The translations under genes were made by a program, and so were the position numbers. Source: Demequina sp. NBRC 110056 (GTDB taxonomy: Bacteria > Actinomycetota > Actinomycetes > Actinomycetales > Demequinaceae). From it: DNA of 64,000 bases. Shown here one piece after another: positions 25,398 through 34,216 of this stretch. The notes beneath the pieces are model-generated. The model was not told the origin of the DNA, searched no databases, and saw only the letters and a list, made by a program, of their open reading frames with translations. Where the stretch lies: positions 186,001 through 250,000 of the forward strand of contig NZ_BBRM01000005.1 of assembly GCF_002090155.1 (NCBI RefSeq), read 5' to 3'. Position 1 is the stretch's first letter. Each line of letters opens with the position of its first letter.

Positions 25398-27530
25398 ATG
25401 TCCTTGGATGGCGTCACCCCTTCCCTCACGCCCCACCGTCTGGGCGTCCACCTCGTCGACGGCGGAGCGGTGGTCGGCGTGTACGCGGGCCACGCCACGG
25501 CCGTCGACCTGTGCCTGTTCGACGACGCCGACGTCGAGACGCGAGTGCCACTGTTCGGGCCCAAGGCCGGCGTGTGGCATGCGTTCGTCCCGGGCATCGG
25601 CGAGGGACAGCGCTACGGCTTCCGCGCCGCGGGGCCGTGGCAGCCCAAGAAGGGGCACCGCTACAATCCCGCGAAGCTCCTCATGGACCCCTACGCGCGA
25701 GGCATCGTCGGCGATGTGACGCCCATGAACGCCGAGGGCTCCAGCGCGCTGCTGTCCAACCGCGACGGCACCGACACGGCGCCCATGATGCCGCGGTCCG
25801 TGGTGACGGCGGAGCCCGGCGGCTCGTGGCAGACGCCCCACCCGCGCATCCCGTGGGAGGACACTGTCGTCTACGAGATGCACGTCAAGGGCTTCACGCA
25901 GCAGATGGAGGCCGTGCCCGCGGAGTTGCGCGGCACCTATGCGGGACTCGCGCACCCAGCGGCCATCGAGTACCTCACCTCGCTCGGCGTCACCACCGTC
26001 GAGCTGCTGCCCGTCCACGCGTTCGCGTCCGAGCCCCACCTCGACCACGGCGGCCTGTCGAACTACTGGGGCTACTCGACCATGGGCTTCTTCGCGCCGC
26101 ACGCCCCCTACGCGACCGAGGCCGCCCAGGCCAAGGGTGCGCAGGGCGTGCTCGACGAGTTCGTGGGCATGGTGGACCTGCTCCACCAGGCAGGCCTCGA
26201 GGTCATCCTCGACGTGGTCTACAACCACACCGCCGAGGCCGGCTGGGGTGACCGCGTGCTGAACTTCCGCGGCCTCGACAACCACTCGTACTACCGGCAC
26301 CAGCCGTCCAACCCGGGCCACTACGACGACAGCACGGGCACCGGCAACACCATGGACTTCGCCCACCCGCGGGTGGTGCAGCTCGCGCTCGACTCGCTGC
26401 GGTACTGGACCGAGGAGGTGGGCGTCGACGGCTTCCGCTTCGACCTCGCCGTCACCCTGGGCCGCACCGGCCACGGCTACTCGATCCGCCACCCGTTCCT
26501 CGTCGGGCTCACCATGGACCCGCTGCTGGGCGGAGTGAAGCTCATCGCGGAGCCGTGGGACGTCGGGCTCGGCGGCTGGCAGGTGGGCAACTTCCCCGCC
26601 CCCATGGCCGAGTGGAACGACCGGTTCCGCGACCGCATCCGCTCGTACTGGCTGACCGACACGGCCCGAGGCGGGCGCCACCACCCCACCGCGCCCGAGC
26701 TCGCGACGCGCCTGGCAGGATCGTCCGACCTCTTCGGGCACACGGAGCCGCCGCTCATGCGTGGTCCGATCGCATCGGTCAACTTCGTCACGGCGCACGA
26801 CGGCTTCACCGCGCACGACCTCACGGCGTACAACGGCAAGCACAACGAGGCCAACGGCGAGGACAACCGCGACGGCACGGACAACAACCGGTCGTGGAAC
26901 CACGGCTACGAGGGCGACACGGACGAGCCGGAGATCCTCGCGCTCCGGCGCCGCTCGATCCGCAACCTGCTGGGCACCACCCTGCTCGCCGCGGGCACCC
27001 CGATGCTGCTGTCCGGCGACGAGTACGGCAACAGCCAGGGCGGCAACAACAACGCGTACTGCCAGGACAACGAGATCGGCTGGGTGGACTGGTCGCAGGC
27101 CGAGTGGAAGGACCAGCTGCGGGCCACCGTCGCCCACCTGGTCCACATCCGTCGGGCGCACCGGGTGCTGCGCCCCGCCGAGTTCTACGACGGCCAGGAC
27201 CACAACCTCCACGACGGCAATCCGCGCGCCGACTCGGCGTGGTTCACGGCCTCGGGCGCCCCGGAGTCCGAGGACTGGTGGGAGGACCCCGGCACGCGCG
27301 TGGTGCAGTTCATGCGCTCGCTGGGCGACGAGGACGAGGCCGATGCTCTCGTGGTGATCAACGGCTCCCGCAACGAGGTCGAGATCTCGCTTCCCACGGA
27401 CGACGGCCCGCCTTGGCGGCTCGCGTGGGACTCGTCTTGGGAGACGCCCGAAGGGGTCGACGAAGAGATCCTGCGGCCCGGCGAGACCACCACCATCGAG
27501 CCGACCTCGATCCAGCTCTACCTGACCTGA
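25398..27530 (+). CDS. glgX: Glycogen debranching enzyme GlgX
   Basis: GlgX, a GH13 isoamylase-type enzyme, cuts alpha-1,6 branches in glycogen limit dextrin. The 710-residue protein carries an N-terminal CBM48-like domain, then the GH13 motifs DVVYNHTAEA, VDGFRFDLAVTLG (nucleophile Asp), LIAEPWDVG (acid/base Glu) and FVTAHDGFTAHD, with AGTPMLLSGDEYG before the C-terminal beta domain. Length is typical. It acts in the same alpha-glucan pool as glgE and glgB at 40841-45216 but is not in an operon with them. Confidence 0.95.
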   Translation: MSLDGVTPSLTPHRLGVHLVDGGAVVGVYAGHATAVDLCLFDDADVETRVPLFGPKAGVWHAFVPGIGEGQRYGFRAAGPWQPKKGHRYNPAKLLMDPYARGIVGDVTPMNAEGSSALLSNRDGTDTAPMMPRSVVTAEPGGSWQTPHPRIPWEDTVVYEMHVKGFTQQMEAVPAELRGTYAGLAHPAAIEYLTSLGVTTVELLPVHAFASEPHLDHGGLSNYWGYSTMGFFAPHAPYATEAAQAKGAQGVLDEFVGMVDLLHQAGLEVILDVVYNHTAEAGWGDRVLNFRGLDNHSYYRHQPSNPGHYDDSTGTGNTMDFAHPRVVQLALDSLRYWTEEVGVDGFRFDLAVTLGRTGHGYSIRHPFLVGLTMDPLLGGVKLIAEPWDVGLGGWQVGNFPAPMAEWNDRFRDRIRSYWLTDTARGGRHHPTAPELATRLAGSSDLFGHTEPPLMRGPIASVNFVTAHDGFTAHDLTAYNGKHNEANGEDNRDGTDNNRSWNHGYEGDTDEPEILALRRRSIRNLLGTTLLAAGTPMLLSGDEYGNSQGGNNNAYCQDNEIGWVDWSQAEWKDQLRATVAHLVHIRRAHRVLRPAEFYDGQDHNLHDGNPRADSAWFTASGAPESEDWWEDPGTRVVQFMRSLGDEDEADALVVINGSRNEVEISLPTDDGPPWRLAWDSSWETPEGVDEEILRPGETTTIEPTSIQLYLT

Positions 27531-27542
27531 GTCGCCCGAGCC

Positions 27543-27559
27543 GAGCGCGCATCGGCCCT
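27543..27559 (-). repeat. Intergenic GAGGGCCGATGCGC motif
   Basis: Reverse-strand copy of the dispersed 9-mer GCCGATGCG in its extended form GAGGGCCGATGCGCGC, directly after glgX. A forward copy lies at 27712-27729, so the pair is inverted around the repeat at 27566-27660. Confidence 0.6.
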
Positions 27560-27565
27560 CTCGCT

Positions 27566-27660
27566 GACAGTCTGAACCAACTCCGGGCGCGACGCGCCGT
27601 CGCGGCGCGCGTGAGGGCGCCCTCCTCGGCGAGTCGCCGTCGGTTCTGGTTCGAACTGTC
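27566..27660. repeat. GACAGT/ACTGTC inverted-repeat element, copy 1
   Basis: Arms at 27566-27579 and 27647-27660 pair at 12 of 14 positions (GACAGTCTGAACCA against GACAGTTCGAACCA), enclosing about 67 bases of GC-rich sequence with further self-pairing. The same outer arms, GACAGT-yn-GAAC, recur at 53815-53909, in both cases followed 50-60 bases later by GGAGGGCCGATGCG. Confidence 0.6.
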
Positions 27661-27711
27661 GGGGCCGCGTCGTGCCGCGGCGGTCCAGGTCGGGCCGCGA
27701 AGGTGGAGGGA

Positions 27712-27729
27712 GGGCCGATGCGCGGGCTG
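27712..27729 (+). repeat. Intergenic GAGGGCCGATGCGCGGGCTG motif
   Basis: Forward copy of the dispersed 9-mer with the same right flank (CGGGCTG) as copies at 42861 and 57034. Confidence 0.6.
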
Positions 27730-27762
27730 AGGCAGCGCACATCAGCCCTCCCCGTGGGGTAT

Positions 27763-27802
27763 CCGCGGCACGGCGCCTGCGCAAGAGAGCACCGTGCCGC
27801 GG
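27763..27802 (-). terminator. Terminator hairpin of the galactan operon
   Basis: A perfect 11-base stem, CCGCGGCACGG (27763-27773) with CCGTGCCGCGG (27792-27802), loop 18 bases, beginning 10 bases after the stop of the last gene of the operon. Confidence 0.65.
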
Positions 27803-27812
27803 ACGGCTGCGG

Positions 27813-30800
27813 TCAGTCAGCGAGCACGCAGGGCTGACCGTTCATCGTGAAGGCGTCGATCGGCAGCGCCCCGTCCGCCGTCGAGCCCAGGTAGCCGAAC
27901 GTGATGCGCTTGCCCGGCTTGATCTGCGCGTTCCATGCGAGGTTCTCGACCGTCACGTCGGCACCCTCCTGGGTGAGGTCTCCACTCCACAGCTGCGTGA
28001 TCTGCTCGTCACCGGCGAAGGTCCACGACAGCTCCCAGCCGTCGATCGCCTCGTCGGAGATGTTGGAGATCCACACCTGGGAGATGAAGCCTCCGGGCCA
28101 CTGGCCGTTGACGAAGGAGTCGATCTCGCAGATCGGCTCCGGGATCTCCTCGAGCGCCGCGATCGCGGCGTCGATGTCCGCGGCCGCGGCGTCGACCGAG
28201 CCCTGCGTCGAGAGCGACCCTGCGGCGACCACACGTCCCCGCTCGACGGAGAGGTCAAGGGCCGCGAGCGACTCCTCGGTGTACGGCGCGCGGTCCACGG
28301 CCTCGGCTCGCTGGATCGCGGCCTCGAGCCCGGCGAGATCGGCGTCGACGTCGTCGGCGGCCACGAGCGAGAACGCGTCGAGGAAGCCCCAGTCTCCGTC
28401 GTCCGCGCTGCCGCGCGCTCCGACCGTGATGGTCGCGGCCTCGTCGAGGTCAAGCTCGATCGTGGGTGCGTCCCACGTCTGCCAGCCCGTGAGCGCGAAG
28501 CGCTCCGTCCGCTCGACTCCGCCGACGCTCGCGACGAGGTCGATCACGGCGGGGTCGGATGAGTCGCTGCCGCCCATCGCCGCCCCGGTGAGGACGTAGG
28601 TGCCCGACGGCACCTCGACCTCCTGGAGCGCCGTAAACGAGTACGGCTGCGCCTGGACGTAGTAGTTCAGCGCGAAGTCGCCCTCGTCGCCGTCCGACCC
28701 GGGCGCGGCCGTCACCCAGTAGCTGCCGTCGTCCGTCGGCCACGGGCTTGCCTCGAGCGACCACGGCGCGACTGCGTCGACACCGTTCTCGAAGCCGCCG
28801 TTGTCGATCCAGTTGCGCTCGACGACGGTGATGCTCGCCGTCGCGGCCCACCCGTTCTCGGTGACTCCCGTCACGGTGTACGAGCCGGGCCCGGCGATGG
28901 CGTCGAGGACGTCGTTCCAGGCGACCGCCTCGGTCGTGGTCGAGTCGTCGTAGGCGACGACCGTGACCTCGCTGGGCAGCTCGATCGGGTCGCCGTCGAC
29001 GACCGTGAGCTCGACGGTCCGCACGGTGGGGTCGGGGATGGTTCCGTCGCCCTCCTCGAGGCCGTCGATGGCCGCGCGCAGCGCAGCCTCGGCAGCGTCG
29101 ACGGACGCCTGGCTCGGCGCCGACGCACCGAGGATGACCTCGGCACGGGTCATCGCGCGGTCGAATGCCAGCAGCGACACGGCGGTCCACCCGTCGCGAT
29201 CGACGGCGCTGCCCTCGGCGTGGATGGCCTCGAGAGCGGCCGTGTCGGCCTCGACCACCGGGACCACCTCGAGGAGCTCGAACTCGTCGATGGTGCCCCA
29301 AGCCTCGCTGGTGAGCGAGAAGGTCGCAGAGACGGTCACGGTCTGACCCTCGGCCACGGTCACGATGGGCGTGCGAGGGTTCTGCCACCCTTCGTACCCC
29401 GCGAGCGTGAACGGCGCGGACGCGCTCTCGATGCCGGAGGCAAGCGAGATCGAGGTCGACTCCCCTGCGACGGCCGCGCGCCCCTGCGCCTGCGCGGAGA
29501 GGCGGTAGTCACCGGCCGGGACCCCGCTGATCTCCTGCGAGATCGTGAACGAGAACGCATCACCCGCGCGGTACCAGTGGGTCGATCGGGAGCCGTCTCC
29601 GTACGGGTCGTCCGACGCGGAGATGGTGTAGCCCGTGCCCGTTCCGGTCCACGGAGCGACGCCGTCCTCGAAGCTGCCGTTGGCCACCCAGTTCTGGCCG
29701 GAGGTCGCGGAGTCGATGATGGTGACGGTGGCCTGCGCCTCAAGCCCGCTCTCGGTCGTGCCAGGGATCTCGTAGGTGCCGGCACCCACGATCCACGCGG
29801 GCTGCGCCTGCCACGTCACGGACTGCTGCTCCGTGGTGCCGTCGGTGTAGGACACGGCGACCGTGCTCGGAAGCGTCCAGGTCTCGCCGTCGACGACGGT
29901 GACCTGCGGCGAGCCGACGGCGTCGACGTCGCGCGGGCCCACCGTGCCGTAGCGCACGTAGTCCCATACCCGCAGCGACTCGAGCGGGTTGCCCTCGAAG
30001 TCGAACAGCGCCTGGTTGTCCCAGCCGGAGCCGCCGTAGTTGGCGGCCGCATCCGCGCTGTACTCCGCGGCGTGCGACGATGCCCAGCCCGAACCGAACT
30101 CCTCCCACAGGAGCTCGTTGGTCGCCAGCTCCTCGGGCGGGCCCACCGGCAGCCAGGCCGGCTCCCAGTAGAAGACGCCGAGCCCGGCGTCGCCGACGTT
30201 GGCCACGGCCTCGATCACGTCGCGCACCGCGAGCGCCTGGCCCTGGACCGAGGTGGAGTACTGGTCGTAGCTGGTGCGGATGTTGTTGGGGTAGCCGTCG
30301 CCGTCCTCGAGCGTGTACGCCCACGAGGTCTCCGCCACGATGACGTCCTTGCCGTAGACCCGAGCGACCTCGGCGAGCTGCTCGGTGAGGTAGTCGAGCT
30401 CGCCGTGCCAGTAGGCGTAGTACGACGACGCGAAGACGTCGTAGTCGATGACCTGGACACCGTCGGTCGCGGGGTCGGTGTCGTACGTCGCGAGGCTGTT
30501 CGCGAGCGACGTGTAGTTGCCGCGCTCGGGGTTGGTGAAGTGGATCGCGATCTTGACGTCGTCGCCAAGCGCGTCACGCACGCCCCGGGACGCCGCGTCG
30601 AACAGCTGACCCGAGTTGGGCCATGTGGTCTCGGCGAGCAGCAGGCCGGAGTTCTCGTTGCCGATCTGGACCATGCCGACGTCGACGCCAGCCTCATCCA
30701 TCATCGTCAGAGTGTCGACCGTGTACTCGTACATCGCGTCGGCACGCTCGGCGAGCGTCATGCCCTCCCACGCCTTGGGCAGCGGCTGCTGGCCGGGGTG

Positions 30801-31226
30801 TGCCCAGAAGTCGGCGTAGTGGAAGTCGACGAACACGCGCATGCCTGCCGCGGTGGAGCGCAGGCCGATCTCGGTCGCACGCTCGGCGTCGACGGTGCCG
30901 CCGCCGTAGCCGTTGCCTTCCGCGTCGTACGGGTCGTTCCACACGCGGATGCGCGAGTAGTTGACGCCGGCCTCAGCCATGACATCGAACACGTCAGCCT
31001 CTTCGCCGTCGAAGTCACGGAACGTGACGCCCGACTCCTCGAGCGACAGGATCGACGAGGCGTCGACCCCGTTCATGAAGTCCTCTGCCAGGCCGTCCAC
31101 CACGGGAACGGTGATGCCCGCCTCGACAGGCTCGTCCGCTGCAGCGGCGGACGTCGTGAGGCCCGCGCCGAGCGCGGCCATCGCCGAGGCGGCCGTGACC
31201 GCTCCCAGTCTCCGTCGAACCATCAT
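27813..31226 (-). CDS. Secreted GH53 endo-beta-1,4-galactanase with galactan- and cellulose-type binding modules
   Basis: A 1137-residue exported enzyme that cuts beta-1,4-galactan of pectin side chains. After the signal peptide (end near residue 30) comes the GH53 barrel (about 40-390) with the acid/base Glu in QIGNENSG and the nucleophile in VAETSWAY. Then an Ig-like (Big_4) domain, a beta-sandwich module resembling CBM61 (NWVANGSFEDG...), a FIVAR-like helical repeat, a second Big_4, a second such module (NWIDNGGFENG...), a second FIVAR, and a C-terminal CBM2 (NGQWPGGFISQVWIS). AAGGAG precedes ATG 31226. Last gene of the galactan operon; a lipoprotein GH53 lies upstream. Module names beyond GH53 and CBM2 are by resemblance. 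Confidence 0.92.
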   Translation of the reverse strand: MMVRRRLGAVTAASAMAALGAGLTTSAAAADEPVEAGITVPVVDGLAEDFMNGVDASSILSLEESGVTFRDFDGEEADVFDVMAEAGVNYSRIRVWNDPYDAEGNGYGGGTVDAERATEIGLRSTAAGMRVFVDFHYADFWAHPGQQPLPKAWEGMTLAERADAMYEYTVDTLTMMDEAGVDVGMVQIGNENSGLLLAETTWPNSGQLFDAASRGVRDALGDDVKIAIHFTNPERGNYTSLANSLATYDTDPATDGVQVIDYDVFASSYYAYWHGELDYLTEQLAEVARVYGKDVIVAETSWAYTLEDGDGYPNNIRTSYDQYSTSVQGQALAVRDVIEAVANVGDAGLGVFYWEPAWLPVGPPEELATNELLWEEFGSGWASSHAAEYSADAAANYGGSGWDNQALFDFEGNPLESLRVWDYVRYGTVGPRDVDAVGSPQVTVVDGETWTLPSTVAVSYTDGTTEQQSVTWQAQPAWIVGAGTYEIPGTTESGLEAQATVTIIDSATSGQNWVANGSFEDGVAPWTGTGTGYTISASDDPYGDGSRSTHWYRAGDAFSFTISQEISGVPAGDYRLSAQAQGRAAVAGESTSISLASGIESASAPFTLAGYEGWQNPRTPIVTVAEGQTVTVSATFSLTSEAWGTIDEFELLEVVPVVEADTAALEAIHAEGSAVDRDGWTAVSLLAFDRAMTRAEVILGASAPSQASVDAAEAALRAAIDGLEEGDGTIPDPTVRTVELTVVDGDPIELPSEVTVVAYDDSTTTEAVAWNDVLDAIAGPGSYTVTGVTENGWAATASITVVERNWIDNGGFENGVDAVAPWSLEASPWPTDDGSYWVTAAPGSDGDEGDFALNYYVQAQPYSFTALQEVEVPSGTYVLTGAAMGGSDSSDPAVIDLVASVGGVERTERFALTGWQTWDAPTIELDLDEAATITVGARGSADDGDWGFLDAFSLVAADDVDADLAGLEAAIQRAEAVDRAPYTEESLAALDLSVERGRVVAAGSLSTQGSVDAAAADIDAAIAALEEIPEPICEIDSFVNGQWPGGFISQVWISNISDEAIDGWELSWTFAGDEQITQLWSGDLTQEGADVTVENLAWNAQIKPGKRITFGYLGSTADGALPIDAFTMNGQPCVLAD

Positions 31227-31361
31227 GTGATGCTCCTTCTCGATCCTCGTTGATCTCTCGGCACGCCGCCGGGTGCGACGCCCCGTCCGCTCAGGTCCGC
31301 AACGGCCCCGAGCCCGCGTGCGCCATCTGCCCGGCACGCGAACGGGTGTCCCTCAGACGCC

Positions 31362-33308
31362 TCATGCGTCGCCCTCCGGGATGAGAGCGACGTCGTCGAT
31401 GAAGCCCCAGTCCTCGGCGCCCATGGCGCCCACGACGGAGACCGTCGCCTGGCCGTCCGAGCCCACCACCGCATCGGCGATGCTGCCCGTGAACCAGGCT
31501 TGCCAGCCGTTCAGCTCGAGCGGCGTCGACCACTCGCCCTCGGAGGTCGTCACGACCAGGGCGAGCTCGTAGCCGTCCCCGCCGAAGTCCTCTCCGTGCA
31601 CAGCGACCTGGGCCGTGTACGCGCCCGCATCGAGCCCGGTGGCGACCTGCGAGGCCGTCAGCGCATAGTCGGCGTCCGACCAGAAGTTGAGCACGCGCTC
31701 ACCGACGGCCGCCTGCGGGTTGTCCGAGACGACCGCGAAGGTGGCGGCATCGGAGTCGAGCGCCCACATCGACAGGTCATCGTCCTCGAACGAGCCGTTG
31801 ACCAGGTCGTTGAGCGGCCGCACGGTGACGAACGCGAGCACCGCGTCGCCATCGGCCGTCTCGCCGGGCACCTCGAACGTGCCGAGCTCGCCGTCCGGGA
31901 TCACCGTGGTGTCCCACGTCACGTCCACGGACTCCTCGGAGCCGTCGTTGTACCGCACGGCGACCTGCGTCGGCATGTCGAGCTCGGCTCCGGCCTGGGC
32001 GTCGACCTGCGGCGAGGCGATCTCGAGCACGGCCAGCGGCGCGTCAGCTCCCGTGCTCACGTAGGTGAACATCCACAGCGAGTCGAGCGGCGTGCCGTCG
32101 GCGGCGAAGAGCGCCTGGTTGTCCCAGCCCGAGCCGCCCCAGAACTGACCGGCGTCCTCGGGGTCATACTCCCCCGCGTAGCTGGTGGCCCAGCCGGAGC
32201 CGTCGCGCTCCCACAGCTGAGTGTTGGCGTCGACCGCATCGGCTGGCCCCACGGGCAGCCACGCGGGCTCCCAGTAGTAGACGCCGATGCCGGCGCCGTC
32301 CGGCACCTCGGTCACGGCCTGCACGACGTCGCGGAAGGCGAGCGCCTGGCCCTGCGCGCTCACCGGGTAGGCGGTCGCATCCCCGGGCTCGGCGATGACG
32401 TTCGCGGATCCGTCGAGGTCCTCGAGCGTGTATGCCCAGGACGTCTCCGCGACCATGACCTGCTTGTCGTAGGTCGTGGCGATCCCGGTCAGCACCGTCG
32501 TGAGGTTCTCGAGGGACCCGTGCCAGAACGGGTAGTACGAGCTCGCGAAGACGTCGTAGTCGACCTCATAGTTGTCGAGGATCTGGGCGTAGCGCTCGTA
32601 CTCCTCCGCGCGCTGCGGGTCTGTGAAGTGGACGGCCACGTAGGCGTCGGGAAGCACCTCCCGCACGGCCGATGCGCCCGCCGAGAAGATCGCGGCCATG
32701 GACGGCCACGCGGTCACGCCAGCGACGCCGTTGTTGGTCTCGTTGCCCACCTGCACGCCCACGACGTCGACGTTCGCGTCGGCGTAGGCGGTCAGCGTCT
32801 CGCGGGTGAAGTCGCCTGCCGCGGCGGCACGGTCCTCGTCGGAGAGCTCCTCCCAACCCTTGGGAGCCTGCTGCTTGGCAGGGTCGGCCCAGAAGTCCGA
32901 GTAGTGGAGGTCGACGAGGACCCCCATGCCGGCGTCCGTGGCTCGGCGCCCGATCTCGACCGCGCGCTCGGGGTCGACGGTGCCGCCGCCGTATCCCTCG
33001 CCCGCGGAGTCATAGGGGTCGTTCCACACCCGCACGCGCACGTCGGTGACGCCCGCACCGGCAAGGATCTCGAACAGGTCGCCCGGCTCCCCCGTCGCGT
33101 CGCGGAACACCACGCCCGAAGCCTCGAGCGACAGCACGGAGGAGACGTCCGCGCCCAGCTGGAAGTCCTCGTCGAGGCCGTCCACGGCCTCGACGACGAC
33201 AGCGGCGTCCTCCGGAACCGCGGGATCGCTCGAGCACGCGGCGATCGCGGACACTGTGACCGCTCCCAGCGCAACGAGCGCGAGATTCCGTCGACGTCGA
33301 CGCAGCAT
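31362..33308 (-). CDS. Lipoprotein GH53 endo-beta-1,4-galactanase
   Basis: A 648-residue GH53 with lipobox SAIAAC (Cys 25), so it would be held on the outer face of the membrane. Catalytic Glu in VQVGNETNNG and VAETSWAY match its secreted relative at 27813. After the barrel (about 40-400) there is an Ig-like domain and one beta-sandwich module (DLVNGSFEDDD...), but no FIVAR or CBM2. The likely division of labour is that the free enzyme opens polymeric galactan and the anchored one trims fragments beside the importer. It starts 12 bases after the second permease gene, in the same operon. Confidence 0.92.
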   Translation of the reverse strand: MLRRRRRNLALVALGAVTVSAIAACSSDPAVPEDAAVVVEAVDGLDEDFQLGADVSSVLSLEASGVVFRDATGEPGDLFEILAGAGVTDVRVRVWNDPYDSAGEGYGGGTVDPERAVEIGRRATDAGMGVLVDLHYSDFWADPAKQQAPKGWEELSDEDRAAAAGDFTRETLTAYADANVDVVGVQVGNETNNGVAGVTAWPSMAAIFSAGASAVREVLPDAYVAVHFTDPQRAEEYERYAQILDNYEVDYDVFASSYYPFWHGSLENLTTVLTGIATTYDKQVMVAETSWAYTLEDLDGSANVIAEPGDATAYPVSAQGQALAFRDVVQAVTEVPDGAGIGVYYWEPAWLPVGPADAVDANTQLWERDGSGWATSYAGEYDPEDAGQFWGGSGWDNQALFAADGTPLDSLWMFTYVSTGADAPLAVLEIASPQVDAQAGAELDMPTQVAVRYNDGSEESVDVTWDTTVIPDGELGTFEVPGETADGDAVLAFVTVRPLNDLVNGSFEDDDLSMWALDSDAATFAVVSDNPQAAVGERVLNFWSDADYALTASQVATGLDAGAYTAQVAVHGEDFGGDGYELALVVTTSEGEWSTPLELNGWQAWFTGSIADAVVGSDGQATVSVVGAMGAEDWGFIDDVALIPEGDA

Positions 33309-33320
33309 GCGAGGTGTCGC

Positions 33321-34214
33321 CTAGCCCTTCACGGAGCCGGCCGACAGGCCGCCCACGATGTACTTCTGCAGGGACAGGAACAGGATCAGCACTGGGATGG
33401 CCGCGATCACCGCTCCGGCGGCGAACAGGCCCCAGTTGGCGCTGAGCTGGTTGGACACCCACTGATACATGCCGACGGCAAGAGTCCACTGATCGTCCGA
33501 GACGAGCACGATCTTGGCGAGGATGAAGTCGCCGAACGCCGAGATGAAGGCGAGCAGACCCACCACCGCGAGGATGGGCGTCACGAGCGGCATGATGAGC
33601 CGCCAGTAGATCTGCGCGTGCGTCGCCCCGTCGATCTTGGCCGCCTCGTCGATCTCCGTGGGGATCGAGTTGAAGAAGCCGTACATGAGGAACGTGTTTG
33701 CTCCGAGCGCGCCGCCCAGGTACACGCAGATGAGCGCGAGCTTCGAGTTGATGCCGAGCGCTGGCGCGACGTTGCCGAGCGCCGTGAGCAGCAGGAACAC
33801 CGAGATGAACGCGACGGTCTGGGGGAACATCTGGATGATGAGCAGCGCCGTCAGGCCGGGCCGGCGGCCCTTGAAGCGGAAGCGGGAGAACGCGTACGCC
33901 GCGGCCGCACCCATGAGCACGGCGCCGAACGACGACGCGATGCCCACGATGAGGGTGTTGGCGACCCAGGTCCAGTACTTGGTGTCTCCCAGCGCCTCGT
34001 AGTTCGCCGTGGACAGGCTCGAGAACAGCGAGCCGGCGCTCGACAGGGTTCCGGTGTCCGACAGCGACGCCGAGAACACGTACACGAGCGGGAAGATCGA
34101 GTAGAAGATGATCACCGCGGCGACGGGATACTTCCAGCCGACCTCGCCCCACCAGCGGGTGCGGCGCGTGGGCGACTTGCGGACGGTGGTGCGCGTGGCA
34201 GTCTGCTCGGTCAT
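33321..34214 (-). CDS. ABC importer permease, MalG/GanQ type
   Basis: A 297-residue inner-membrane component of a carbohydrate ABC importer. Six hydrophobic helices are visible, with the ATPase-contact EAA loop in EAAKIDGATHAQIYWRLIMP. It follows the MalF-type permease by 2 bases (AGGAGA ahead of its ATG), so the two form one heterodimer. Between galactanases and a galactan-type GH42, it most likely imports galacto-oligosaccharides. No ATPase gene is present in the locus. Confidence 0.92.
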   Translation of the reverse strand: MTEQTATRTTVRKSPTRRTRWWGEVGWKYPVAAVIIFYSIFPLVYVFSASLSDTGTLSSAGSLFSSLSTANYEALGDTKYWTWVANTLIVGIASSFGAVLMGAAAAYAFSRFRFKGRRPGLTALLIIQMFPQTVAFISVFLLLTALGNVAPALGINSKLALICVYLGGALGANTFLMYGFFNSIPTEIDEAAKIDGATHAQIYWRLIMPLVTPILAVVGLLAFISAFGDFILAKIVLVSDDQWTLAVGMYQWVSNQLSANWGLFAAGAVIAAIPVLILFLSLQKYIVGGLSAGSVKG

Positions 34215-34216
34215 CG

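Noticed and set aside
27647-27660. GGTTCGAAC resembling a tRNA T-loop
   Set aside because: No acceptor stem, anticodon arm or D-arm can be built around it; it is one arm of an inverted repeat.
24975-27740. A 921-codon open frame opposite glgX, and similar long antisense frames at 40682-43054, 42955-45219 and 48418-51267
   Set aside because: All lie opposite well-supported genes, lack any family motif, and have the residue bias of antisense frames.
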